Assembly: GCA_030432695.1 (NCBI GenBank)
Contig: JAUILN010000007.1
Location: forward strand, 1 to 64,000
DNA from: a bacterium
Lineage (GTDB): Bacteria > Planctomycetota > UBA1135 > UBA2386
Length of the DNA: 64,000 nt
Reading direction: 5' to 3'
Positions 7,321 to 16,600 of the stretch are shown here, one piece after another. Position numbers and translations under genes: made by a program. The stretch's first letter is position 1. Every line of letters begins with the position of its first letter. The notes beneath the pieces are model-generated. The model did not search any database. It was given only the letters and a program-made list of their open reading frames with translations, and was not told the DNA's origin.

Positions 7321-10020
7321 ATGAAGCCACCGATCCGTCCGTTGCGCGGCCGCCCGCAGGCCGCCGTCCTCCTGTCCCTCGCCACGCTGCTCACAGCGCT
7401 CCCGGTGCCGGCCCAGGCGCCGACCCCCGTCGACCCGGCGCCGACCCGGCCGGCCACGTCGCCGACCGATCCCGTGCCCGGCTCCCGTCCCGGCACCGAA
7501 CTCTGGGTCGCCCACTTCACGCCCGGCCGCCTCGACCTGGGGCCGCTGCGCCAGGCCCACCTCGCCCGCCGCGAGAGCACCGCGGTCGCCGACGCGGTCG
7601 CCGGACTCGACCGCGCGATGCGCGAACACCAACGCGCCTTCGTCACCGCCGCCGAGGCGCTGGGCGCGCGCGTGCTCCGCCAGTGGTGGCTGGTCGACGC
7701 CTGCGAACTCGAGGTGACGCCGGCCGACCTCGCGCTGCTCCGCGCGCATCCCGACGTCGCCCGGGTCGAGCCGGTCCTCCGCGTCTACCCGGTGATCCGC
7801 ACCGCCACCGACGACAACAACCACGCCGCCGACCGGGTGCACCGCGACCACCAGATCCACGGCGCGGGCGTCACGGTCGCGATCATCGACACCGGCGTCG
7901 ACGACGACATGAACGGCGCCGGCCGCCCGCACCGCGCCTTCTTCCCCGGCGGCGATGCCGGCGACACCAGCGGTGGCGGCCTGCAGGGCAGCCGGCTGTT
8001 GGTCTCGCGCCAGATCGGTCTGCTCGGCCCCGACGACCCGCACGGCCACGGCACCGGCGTCGCCAGCATCGCGGTGGGCGGCGGCTGGGGCTCCGCGCGG
8101 GCCGACGCCGGCCACGCCGACCGCGCCCTCCTGTGCAGCTACGCGATCGCCGACGAGCCGGTCCGCGGCGGCACCACCACCGCCAACCTCGCGCAGGCCT
8201 GGCAGCAGGTGGCCACCGACCGCAGCACCTACGGCATCGCGGTCGCCAACCTGTCGTACAGCGGCAGCTCGCGGCCGAGCAGCGTCGACCAACGCGCCCT
8301 CGACAGCGCGGCCCGCAACGCCGACGTGCTGGTGACCGTCGCGGCGGGCAACGACGGCACCGTCACGTCCTTCTTCAGCCAGTCGGCCGCCAACGGCCTC
8401 GCGGTCGGCGCGGTGGCCAACGACGTCCACACCGTCGCCGACTTCTCGACCCGCGGACCGCTGGATGGCAGCACCCGGTTCTATCCCGACCTCGCCGCCT
8501 GCGGGGTCGGCACGGTGATGGCGCAGCGCGACGCCGAGACCGCCGACTACGTGGCGTCGGGCACCTCGATGGCCGCGCCCCAGGTCGCCGGCGCCGCGGC
8601 GCTGTGCCGCTCGGCCGCGCCGCACTGGTCGGCGCTCGAGACCAAGGCCGCGCTCCTGGCCAGCGCCGCCGACATCGCCCACCGCAATCCCGGACTCGAC
8701 CGCAACGACTACGGCGTGGGCTTCCTGCGCGACGACCTCGCGGTGGAACTCGCCCTCGGCCGGCAGGGCGCGGTCGGCCGCGGCCAGGTCGACACCCAGG
8801 CCCCGACCTGGAGCCGCTCGTTCGCCGTGCAGGACGACAGCGCCTACGCGGTGGCCGTCACCTGGCACCGGGATCCGGGGCCGAACGACCAGTGGTCGGA
8901 CCTCGCGCTGCAGGTCGTCGACGACCAGGGCCGCATCCTCGCGACCTCGGACACGCCGCAGAACCTGTACGAGAACGTCCGCTTCGTGGTCCGTGACCCG
9001 CTGGTCCGGAGCGTCAGCGTGCAGGTGCGGCTCGCCGCCCTGCAGCCCGGCACCACCACGCAGGACTTCGGCTGGGCCTTCACGCCGGTGGCGGGCCTCA
9101 CGCTGCGCGGCGAGTACCAGGCGATGGCGCGCGGCTGCGCCGGCTCCGGGTTGCCGGGCACCGGCCGCGACTGCATCGAGCACAACACCGACGGGCCGTT
9201 CGTCGACGGCCTCGACCAGATCGGCTTCGAGATCGCCTTCGCGGTGACCGCGCCGGACGTCGACGTGCGGATCCTCGGCTTCGAGCGGCGCGGGCGCCTG
9301 GAGCGCAGCCAGTTCGGCAACACGCTGCCCGCCCACGTCTACGCCCGCGCGGCCGACGGCAAGCCGGGTGCGCTGCTCGCCAACGGCACGTTGACCGGCA
9401 CCACCACCGACGGCTGGCAGCGCGTCACCCTGGACGCACCGCTCGACCTGCCGGCAGCCACCCCGTTCTTCGTCACTGTCGAGAACCGGCGCGACAGCTT
9501 CCCGACCCTCCGCGAACCCTTCGACGTCGGCGGCGAGCCGATCGGTTGGGGCCTGCGCACCGTGGGCTCCGGAACCTGGGTGCTCGGCTCGGACATCGCG
9601 TTCCCGGTCCGCGTGCTCTGCGACACCTCGCCGCGGCCGACCATCCCGACGCTCACCAGCGCCACGCTGCCGACCATCGGCCAGGTCCTCGACCTGCGCA
9701 TGAGCCAGGTGCCGGCCAACGCCTCGGTGACGGTCTGCACCGGCATGTCGGCGAGCCGCTTCGGCAGCTTCGCGCTGCCGTTCGATCTGGCGCAGCTCGG
9801 CGCACCGGGCTGCCTGCTGCGGACCTCGATCGACCTCACCGACGCGTTCACCGCCGACGCGCAGGGCCGACTGCGCGCGCCCCTGCGCCTGCCGAACGAT
9901 GCCGACCTGGTGGGGCGGACCTTCTACCAACAGGCCGCGGTGCTCGATCCGGCCGCGAACGCGCTGTCGCTCACGCTCAGCGATGCCGCGGAGGTGCTGG
10001 TGGGTGGCCGCATGCAGTGA
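7321..10020 (+). CDS. Secreted subtilisin-like (S8 family) serine protease
   Basis: 899 residues with an N-terminal signal peptide ending PVPAQ (about residue 30-35). The catalytic triad is visible in order: Asp190 in VAIIDTGVD, His243 in GHGTGVAS and Ser416 in SGTSMAAPQVAG. The oxyanion-hole Asn344 sits in AAGNDG. An inhibitor-like prodomain probably lies between the signal peptide and the protease domain (ending near EPVLRVYPVIRTA). The C-terminal ~400 residues contain beta-sandwich-like segments, including a stretch resembling the common secreted pattern of peak/appendage domains, and no lipobox or membrane anchor. It is convergent with the HEAT-repeat gene, only 15 bases apart. Likely an extracellular degradative enzyme; the substrate is unknown. 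Confidence 0.9.
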   Translation: MKPPIRPLRGRPQAAVLLSLATLLTALPVPAQAPTPVDPAPTRPATSPTDPVPGSRPGTELWVAHFTPGRLDLGPLRQAHLARRESTAVADAVAGLDRAMREHQRAFVTAAEALGARVLRQWWLVDACELEVTPADLALLRAHPDVARVEPVLRVYPVIRTATDDNNHAADRVHRDHQIHGAGVTVAIIDTGVDDDMNGAGRPHRAFFPGGDAGDTSGGGLQGSRLLVSRQIGLLGPDDPHGHGTGVASIAVGGGWGSARADAGHADRALLCSYAIADEPVRGGTTTANLAQAWQQVATDRSTYGIAVANLSYSGSSRPSSVDQRALDSAARNADVLVTVAAGNDGTVTSFFSQSAANGLAVGAVANDVHTVADFSTRGPLDGSTRFYPDLAACGVGTVMAQRDAETADYVASGTSMAAPQVAGAAALCRSAAPHWSALETKAALLASAADIAHRNPGLDRNDYGVGFLRDDLAVELALGRQGAVGRGQVDTQAPTWSRSFAVQDDSAYAVAVTWHRDPGPNDQWSDLALQVVDDQGRILATSDTPQNLYENVRFVVRDPLVRSVSVQVRLAALQPGTTTQDFGWAFTPVAGLTLRGEYQAMARGCAGSGLPGTGRDCIEHNTDGPFVDGLDQIGFEIAFAVTAPDVDVRILGFERRGRLERSQFGNTLPAHVYARAADGKPGALLANGTLTGTTTDGWQRVTLDAPLDLPAATPFFVTVENRRDSFPTLREPFDVGGEPIGWGLRTVGSGTWVLGSDIAFPVRVLCDTSPRPTIPTLTSATLPTIGQVLDLRMSQVPANASVTVCTGMSASRFGSFALPFDLAQLGAPGCLLRTSIDLTDAFTADAQGRLRAPLRLPNDADLVGRTFYQQAAVLDPAANALSLTLSDAAEVLVGGRMQ

Positions 10021-10035
10021 ACGCGCGGGGCACGT

Positions 10036-12402
10036 TCACCTGCGGATCGCCTCGATCGCCTCCGCGGCGCGGTGGGCCTCGATGGTGCCGGGCATCGCAT
10101 CGCGCAACGCCTCCAACCGGAGCAGCGCCGACGCGGCCGCCGGCCCCAGGTCACGCAGGCAGTAGACCGCCCACTTCTGCACGCCGGGGTCGGGGTCGTC
10201 CAAGCCGGCGAGCACCGCGTCCAGCAGCGGCAGGGCCCCGGCACCGGACCGCGAGATCTCGAGCATCGTCTTGGCGCGGCGCTCGGGATCCCGGTCGCCG
10301 AGCCGGGCACGGAGAGCTGCCTCGGCATCGCGTGCCGTGGCCGCGCCGGGTCGGGAGACCAGCCGGAAGACGTCGACCAGCAGCGACAGCTCGCCGAAAG
10401 TCTCCAGGTCCCCGACCGCGTCCGCGACCCAGCCGGCCAAGACCGGCCCGAACTCGGCGGCGGCGGGACCGAGTTGGACGACCGCGCGCGCACAGGCGAG
10501 CCTGGAAGCCTTTGCATCGAACCGCACCGCGTGGCGCAGCAGCGCCTCCGCGGCGCGTTCGGACCGGCCGTCGAACGAAGCCAGGACCGAGACCGCGACG
10601 GCGCGCACCGACTCGTCGTCGTCGGCGAGCCGTTGCTCGACCGCATCGAACCACTCGGGTGCTCGCCGTTCCGGTGCGAACAGCAGCCGCAGCGCCGCAT
10701 GGCGCACCCGTGCGTCGCGGTGGGCCAGGAGTGCGTGCTGATCGGGCGGCAGTCGGTCCAGGCGACTCAGGAGACGGAAGACCTGCTCGCGGACCGCGTC
10801 ACCGGGATCGTCATCATCGACCACCAGCGCGCTGAGCTGCCCGGCCTTCGATGCGAGGACTTCACGCCAACCGGGATTCATCGCGAGGCGCTCCAATGCG
10901 CGCGTCACCCCGTCGCGGAGTTCCGGTCGATCGACCATCAAGCGAATCAGCAGCGGGCCGGCGGAAAGAGCCTGAAGTTCCCACACCGCGTTCTCCGCGG
11001 CGCGCCGCACGGTCTCCTCGGCATCGACGTAGGCCGCCTGGATCACCAACGGCGCGGCGACGGCCGGCAGATTCCGGAACTGCCCGAGCACCTGCGCCGC
11101 GAAGATCCGCGTGTCGACGTCGCTGGCTTGAAGGGCCGGCTGCAAGACCTCGATCGTGGCATCACCGATTGCGGCGAGCGCGCGCGCGACGGTGCCTCGC
11201 AGGCCCTGTGGCGCGACGGAGTGCGCAGCCGGTCGTCGTCGACCGTCCGCGGCGGCCATCGGGTCGGTGGCGAGGCCCAGCGCGAACACCTCGGCTGCCA
11301 GCTCCCCCGCGTCCGGACCGAGTTCCTGGAGCCGGTACAGCGCCCGCTCGACGAGCTGACGCGACTCCGACCGCAGCTCCTCGCGCACGACCTGCAACGT
11401 CGCCGCCGCGTCCATGCGCCGCTGCACCACGCGAGCTGCCCGTACCAGCTTCGCCCGCCGCGCCACCTCGGCCACCGGATCGGCCTCCAGTCCGACCAAG
11501 GCCGTCTCGACCCGCCGGTCGCGCAGCCCCGCGGTTCGCAGCGCCAGCACCGCCGCACCACGCACCGCCGGATCGTCGTCTGTCGCCGCTGCCAACAACG
11601 CCTCGACCCGCTCCGCCGCCGACCGTCCGAACTCGGCCCCGCCACTCAGACCGATCCACTGCCACTCCGCGCGGCGCGCCGGACCCGCGAGGCGCTGCCA
11701 TGCCCGCGGCTCGAGCAACGACGAGGCGCTGGCCCAATCGCGCAGCGCTCGCTCGATACGGTCGAGCTGCGCGTGGCCCTCGACATCCGTGCGCGGGGTC
11801 TCCGACCGGCGCAGCAGCAGTTCCTCCAGGGCTTCGGAGGCGAGTTCGGCATCGACCAGCCACCCTTCGACCACCGCCCAGAGCTCACCGCGAGGCGCAT
11901 CCACGATCGACGCTCCGGGCCGGGCCACCGTGCGCGAGGCGGGCTTCGCCGGGATCGCGTCGAAGCGCGCCACCACCGAAGCCGCGATCCACGCGGTGTT
12001 GCCATGCCCCTGGGACTTCGCCAGGACCCGCAGCGCGGCCCGGTCCGCGGGCGCCATCGCCGCCAGCCTCCCGAACGCCTCGCCGAACTCACGGGGAATC
12101 GTGCCCGAACCGGGATTCCGCAGCCGGCCCAGGAGATACCGGTGCACCGCCGCGCCGCGACGCGCCAGCTCCTCCAGTGCCGCGCGGTCGGGCTCCTGGG
12201 CCGTGATCCGCGCCAGGAGTTCCGGGAGTTCGGTGGACGTCTCCGCCGCGGAACGCGCGCCGACGACTCCGTCCTGTGCCCCCACGTCTACCGCCGACCC
12301 GAACACGAGCCATCCCGATGCCAGCCACAGGGCGACGCCCCCGACCCGGGAACCCCTGCTGCACCTGCACGACGCCGGCCGCCCGCTGAGGAAACTCGTC
12401 AT
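10036..12402 (-). CDS. Secreted HEAT-repeat protein (788 aa)
   Basis: Start taken at ATG 12402, which gives a signal peptide with hydrophobic core GGVALWLASGWLVFG ending in GAQ. The mature protein is a succession of ~30-40-residue helical pairs with the PBS-lyase/HEAT pattern (for example DDPAVRGAAVLALRTAGLRD and DPDPGVQKWAVYCLRDLGPA). Such proteins are scaffolds for protein-protein contacts; no enzymatic motif is visible. Two further HEAT-repeat genes lie immediately on the other side, on the opposite strand. The start codon overlaps that of an alternative start of the divergent neighbour (CATG at 12400-12403), so one of the two starts is probably misplaced. Confidence 0.8.
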   Translation of the reverse strand: MTSFLSGRPASCRCSRGSRVGGVALWLASGWLVFGSAVDVGAQDGVVGARSAAETSTELPELLARITAQEPDRAALEELARRGAAVHRYLLGRLRNPGSGTIPREFGEAFGRLAAMAPADRAALRVLAKSQGHGNTAWIAASVVARFDAIPAKPASRTVARPGASIVDAPRGELWAVVEGWLVDAELASEALEELLLRRSETPRTDVEGHAQLDRIERALRDWASASSLLEPRAWQRLAGPARRAEWQWIGLSGGAEFGRSAAERVEALLAAATDDDPAVRGAAVLALRTAGLRDRRVETALVGLEADPVAEVARRAKLVRAARVVQRRMDAAATLQVVREELRSESRQLVERALYRLQELGPDAGELAAEVFALGLATDPMAAADGRRRPAAHSVAPQGLRGTVARALAAIGDATIEVLQPALQASDVDTRIFAAQVLGQFRNLPAVAAPLVIQAAYVDAEETVRRAAENAVWELQALSAGPLLIRLMVDRPELRDGVTRALERLAMNPGWREVLASKAGQLSALVVDDDDPGDAVREQVFRLLSRLDRLPPDQHALLAHRDARVRHAALRLLFAPERRAPEWFDAVEQRLADDDESVRAVAVSVLASFDGRSERAAEALLRHAVRFDAKASRLACARAVVQLGPAAAEFGPVLAGWVADAVGDLETFGELSLLVDVFRLVSRPGAATARDAEAALRARLGDRDPERRAKTMLEISRSGAGALPLLDAVLAGLDDPDPGVQKWAVYCLRDLGPAAASALLRLEALRDAMPGTIEAHRAAEAIEAIRR

Positions 12403-12463
12403 GTCTGCTGCTCCGATCCTCGAGGTCCGGTGGTGTGTCGCGGAAGTTCGCCGACCCGACGCC

Positions 12464-13609
12464 TTGAAAGCCCGCTGCCTGCTTCCGGTCACCCTCCTGG
12501 CCGTCGTCGCCCCGGTCTTCACCGCCGCCGGACTCGCGGCACAGGAGCCGTCTCCCGACGCCGCGACGGCTCGGCAAGCGGTCGCCGACCTCGCGTCGCT
12601 GTCGCAGACCGAACGCGATGCGGCGGTTGAAGTCCTGGTCGCCGCCGGACCGCGGGCCATCGAACCCCTCCGGGCACTGCTCGACGACCACGGCACGGGC
12701 ACCGTGGCTCGCTACTGCGCCTGGGTGGTGCTGCGTCGGATCGCTCCGCACGCCGCCCCGCTGCGCGAACTCCTGCTCGACATCGTCGACCGCGACCGCT
12801 TCGGCGCGCGCAGGTACGCCGCCGAGATCGTCGCGGCGATCGACCTCGAGGGCGCGCAGGCGATCGCCAGCCGTGCCGCCGGTCTGCAGATGAGCGCCCA
12901 GAACATGCGGATGGCGCTGGAGTCGGCGGCGTGGCGCGGGGCGGAGCCCGCGATCGAGGCGCTGGTGCCGCTGTTCCTGGCCGAGACGCGCGGCTACCGG
13001 GGAACGGTCGACAGCTGGCTGCTGCGGCTCGGCCGCCACGCCGACACCAACGCGACCGGCCGGGCCCTGGGTCGCCTGATCGCGGGATCGGATTCCGCCG
13101 AACGACGGATGGCCCTCGCAGCCCTGGGACGGATCGGCATCCACGCTGCGCCGGCTACCAGCCAACTCCTCGACGCACTCGCCACTGAGCGCGACGCCGA
13201 GGCGCGGAGCCTGATCGTCACCGCGCTGCGCCAGGCCGGTCCCGAGGCTCTACCGGCGATCCGCGCCGCGGCCGCGGAGGCCGGCCCGTTCCGCCGCGCC
13301 CTGTTGCTGCGCGCACTCGGTGGCCACGGGTTGGCGGCTCTGCCCGCGCTGATCGAGTCGTTGGCCGACGACGACGCGGCGGTGCGTTTCGCGGCGGTCA
13401 AGTCGTGTCAGCTCCTGGGCGAAGACGCGGTGCCCGCACTCGGCGAAGCACTGCGGGACCCCCGACGAAGCCTGGCCGCCGTCGAGGCACTGCGACGGAT
13501 CGGTCCTGCGGCCCGCGAGACGCTCGACTCGCTCCGCGCTCTGAGCGAAGTCGACGACCGGGAACTCGCGGCCTGCGCACGGCGCGCGGTGGAGGCGATC
13601 GCCCGATGA
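12464..13609 (+). CDS. Secreted HEAT-repeat protein (381 aa)
   Basis: I place the start at TTG 12464, because this gives a compact signal peptide (MKARCLLPVTLLAVVAPVF, then TAAGLAAQE). An ATG at 12401 would add 21 residues ahead of the signal and would overlap the start codon of the divergent gene. The mature part consists of HEAT-like helical repeats (DDHGTGTVARYCAWVVLRRI, DDDAAVRFAAVKSCQLLGED, DPRRSLAAVEALRRIGPAAR). The stop overlaps the start of the next, larger HEAT gene (ATGA at 13606-13609), so the two are translationally coupled and probably act together outside the cytoplasmic membrane. Confidence 0.75.
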   Translation: MKARCLLPVTLLAVVAPVFTAAGLAAQEPSPDAATARQAVADLASLSQTERDAAVEVLVAAGPRAIEPLRALLDDHGTGTVARYCAWVVLRRIAPHAAPLRELLLDIVDRDRFGARRYAAEIVAAIDLEGAQAIASRAAGLQMSAQNMRMALESAAWRGAEPAIEALVPLFLAETRGYRGTVDSWLLRLGRHADTNATGRALGRLIAGSDSAERRMALAALGRIGIHAAPATSQLLDALATERDAEARSLIVTALRQAGPEALPAIRAAAAEAGPFRRALLLRALGGHGLAALPALIESLADDDAAVRFAAVKSCQLLGEDAVPALGEALRDPRRSLAAVEALRRIGPAARETLDSLRALSEVDDRELAACARRAVEAIAR

Positions 13610-16600
13610 TGCGCCGCTCCAACTGCGCGCTCGGATTCGCGCTCCTGGCCAGCCTGCTCCCGGCACAGGACCGCGTGCCGGCCACGCAGCGGTTCTTCGA
13701 TGCGCGCGACGTTTCGGCCAAGTGCACCGTCCTCGCCGAGATGGCCACAGGCGGCATCGACAGTGCTCCACTCACGCCGTGGCTGGCGGAACTGCTCGGC
13801 GATCCCCGACCCGCGATCCGCGAAGCCGCGGCCGCAGCCCTCGCCGAACTCGCGCCGCACGCCGGCGCAGCGCTGCCGATCCTCGACGCCCACCTGGCCA
13901 CCCACGACGACCCCGAGCTGCAGCGCATCGCCCGCGCGCTGATCGACCTGATCGCGGTGAACCGCCGCCGCGACGCCACGGCATGGCGAGAGGAACTCGC
14001 GACGCGGGGAGCCGGCGCGGTACCGGCGCTGCTCGACGCCCTGGGACGCGACCGGTTCGGGCTCGCGGAACTGTTCGGCCCGCTGGCGCGACTCGTTACC
14101 GAGGTCGACCAGGCGACCGCCCGGCGGATCCTGATGGAGCTCCGCTCGCGGCAGGCCCGCGAAGCGGTCGAAGCCCTCGCTGCGACGCTCCGCGGCGAAC
14201 GCTGCCCACCGGAACTTCGCGGCGAGATGCTGGAGCTGCTCGGTCAGCTCGCCCCCGTCGACGATCCTCGCTTCGACGCGGTGTTCCTGGAGGCGCTCGG
14301 CAGCGACGACTCCCGGACCCGCAGCAACGCGGCGCGCGCACTCAGCGAACGGCTGCGGCTGCGACCGGGAGCCGGCGTCGAGGCCTGGCTCGCGCAATGG
14401 CGAGCGGAGCGCGACCCGAACCATCGCCAACACCTGCTGCAGTGCTGGTGGGACGTCCCGCGGGTGCCCGCTGGACTCGCCGAAGCGATTGCCCCCGGCA
14501 TGCTCGTCGACGGTGACGGCTACCCGGTCGCCGATCTGGTCGCGCGTGCCGGCACCGACGCGGGAGTGGTGGTGTTCCGGAGGATGCTCGAATCCGAAGC
14601 CTTGTCCCGTTCACGGCCACGGCGCGTCGCCACCCGGAGTCTGGCGCGCTATGGCGCTCGCGCGGTGCCGGCGATCGAAGGGCTCTGCGCGGCCGTCCTC
14701 GAACCGGATCCGGAGATCGCGGTGGAGGCGGTGCGGGCATTGGCGCGCATTCCCTCGGCCGTCTCGACCGATCATGCCGGCGAGGTGGGCTCGGCGCTGC
14801 GCAGCGCGATGCAGCATCCGCACGCCGCGGTCCGCCGGGTCGCGGCCGCCGCGGCGATCGCGCGGACGGAGCCCGATCCGCCCACCGCGCTGGCGCTGCT
14901 CGACCTGCTCGACGATCCGGACCCTGGGGTATCCGCCGCGGCACGCGTTCTCGCGCCATCCGCCGGTCCGATGCTCGCGACCGCCCTCGAACCCGCGCCG
15001 CTCGGACCGAAGGCGGCCAGGCTCCGCGACGCGCTGCGCGCCGAACTCTCCGAGACCCCCGGGACCCGCCTCGCGACGATCCGCCGCGCGCTCGCCTGCG
15101 ACGACGCCGACGTCTGTGAGGCGGTCTTCGCGGCACTCGCGCGACCCTCTCGGGCACTTCCGGAGCAGGGCATGCTCGAACTGCTGCGAGACACCCTCGC
15201 GGAGCCGCGCGCGACGTTCGCGGCCGCGCGGGCCGCTGACGTCGCTGCGCGTCTGGGGCCCGAAGCCCTGCCGTTGGTCGCCGAGCTGGCCGGCTGCGCC
15301 AGGCACCAGGAACCGCTCTTACGCGACGCGGCGCGGCACGCTCTGGAGGCACTCGGGCCCGGACGCGACGTCGCGGTCGTCGAAGCCATCCGCACGGCCC
15401 GCGGCGCACGGCGCGCGGCACTCCTCGAGCTGCTCCGCACCCCGAACGAGGTTGCATGGAACGTGGTGACCGCAGCCTGCGGCGACTCCGAACCCGCGGT
15501 GCGCGCTGCGGCCCGAGACGCCGTGGAGCGCTTCCTCGCGGTCGGCTCCGCACCCCCGACTCGTCTCGTCGACGTCGAGACGATCGCCGCGTGGCGGGAA
15601 CGACTCGAAGCCGCGCGCCGCGATCCACCGGCCGCCGCGGAGACCCTCCTCGAGATCGCTGCGCAGGCCCCCGAGCCGATCTGCATCGAGGCGCTGGCGC
15701 TGCTCGCCACGCGGACCCGCCAACCCGACCGGCAGCGTCGCGCGGGCCAGGTGGCTCTCGAGCTGCTCCGCACCGGCAGCGCGGCCCAGCGCGACGGCGC
15801 CTTCGGTCTGCTGCTCCAGGCCCGGCTCCTCGAGCCCGGCGACTGGTTCACGGCACTCTGCGATCCGGACCCCTGGACCCGACGCCGCGCCGGCCTGCTG
15901 AACCGGTTGGCGGACCAGCGACCGCCGTCGGCCACGCTGCACGCGGGGCTCGTCGACGACCCACTGCCGAGTGTGCGCCGCGCCCTCGCCGGCGCGCTGC
16001 GACAGCTCGACGCGGCCGCCGCGGCGCCGATCGCCGAGCGGTTCCTCATCGATGGCGACCCGCTGGTGCGCAACCTCTCCTGGGCCTGGTTCGTGGCCAA
16101 GGAGCGCGCGCCGGTCCGGATCGGGGAGGCGTTCGAGTTGGCCCGCCGCAGTCCCGCGCGCGCGGCCCCTCGCAACGTCCTCGATGTCCTCGCGCGCCAT
16201 CCCGACGGGGCCTCACTGCTGCTCGACGTGCTGCAGGAGGAACCAGACCTCTGGCGCGGTGAGGCGATCGCCACCCTGCACCGCCTGGGCCGCGACGCGC
16301 GGGCAGCTCTCGAACCGATCAGGGCACTGCTCACCGAGGGGGATACCGACACGGTCCGACACGCGGCTGAGGCGATCGCGGCGATGGACTGGCCAGCGGA
16401 CGCCGCCGAACTGCGCTCGCTCGCCGACCCGCTCGACCTGCTGCTCGCGAACGCGCTCGACGGACAGACCGACTGCCTCGGTGCCGTCGCCTGGCTGGTC
16501 GTCGCTCGCGGCAGCGCCGACCGCGCCACGATCGACGCACTTCGACGAGTTCCTGGTGATGCGAAGGTCGAGACGCGCGAAGCCGTCGCCCACGCGTTGC

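Noticed and set aside
7237..9930. 897-codon open frame on the minus strand opposite the protease gene
   Set aside because: It is the mirror frame of a GC-rich gene with third-position bias; composition is repetitive Arg/Gly/Val/Ala, with no domain and no ribosome-binding site.
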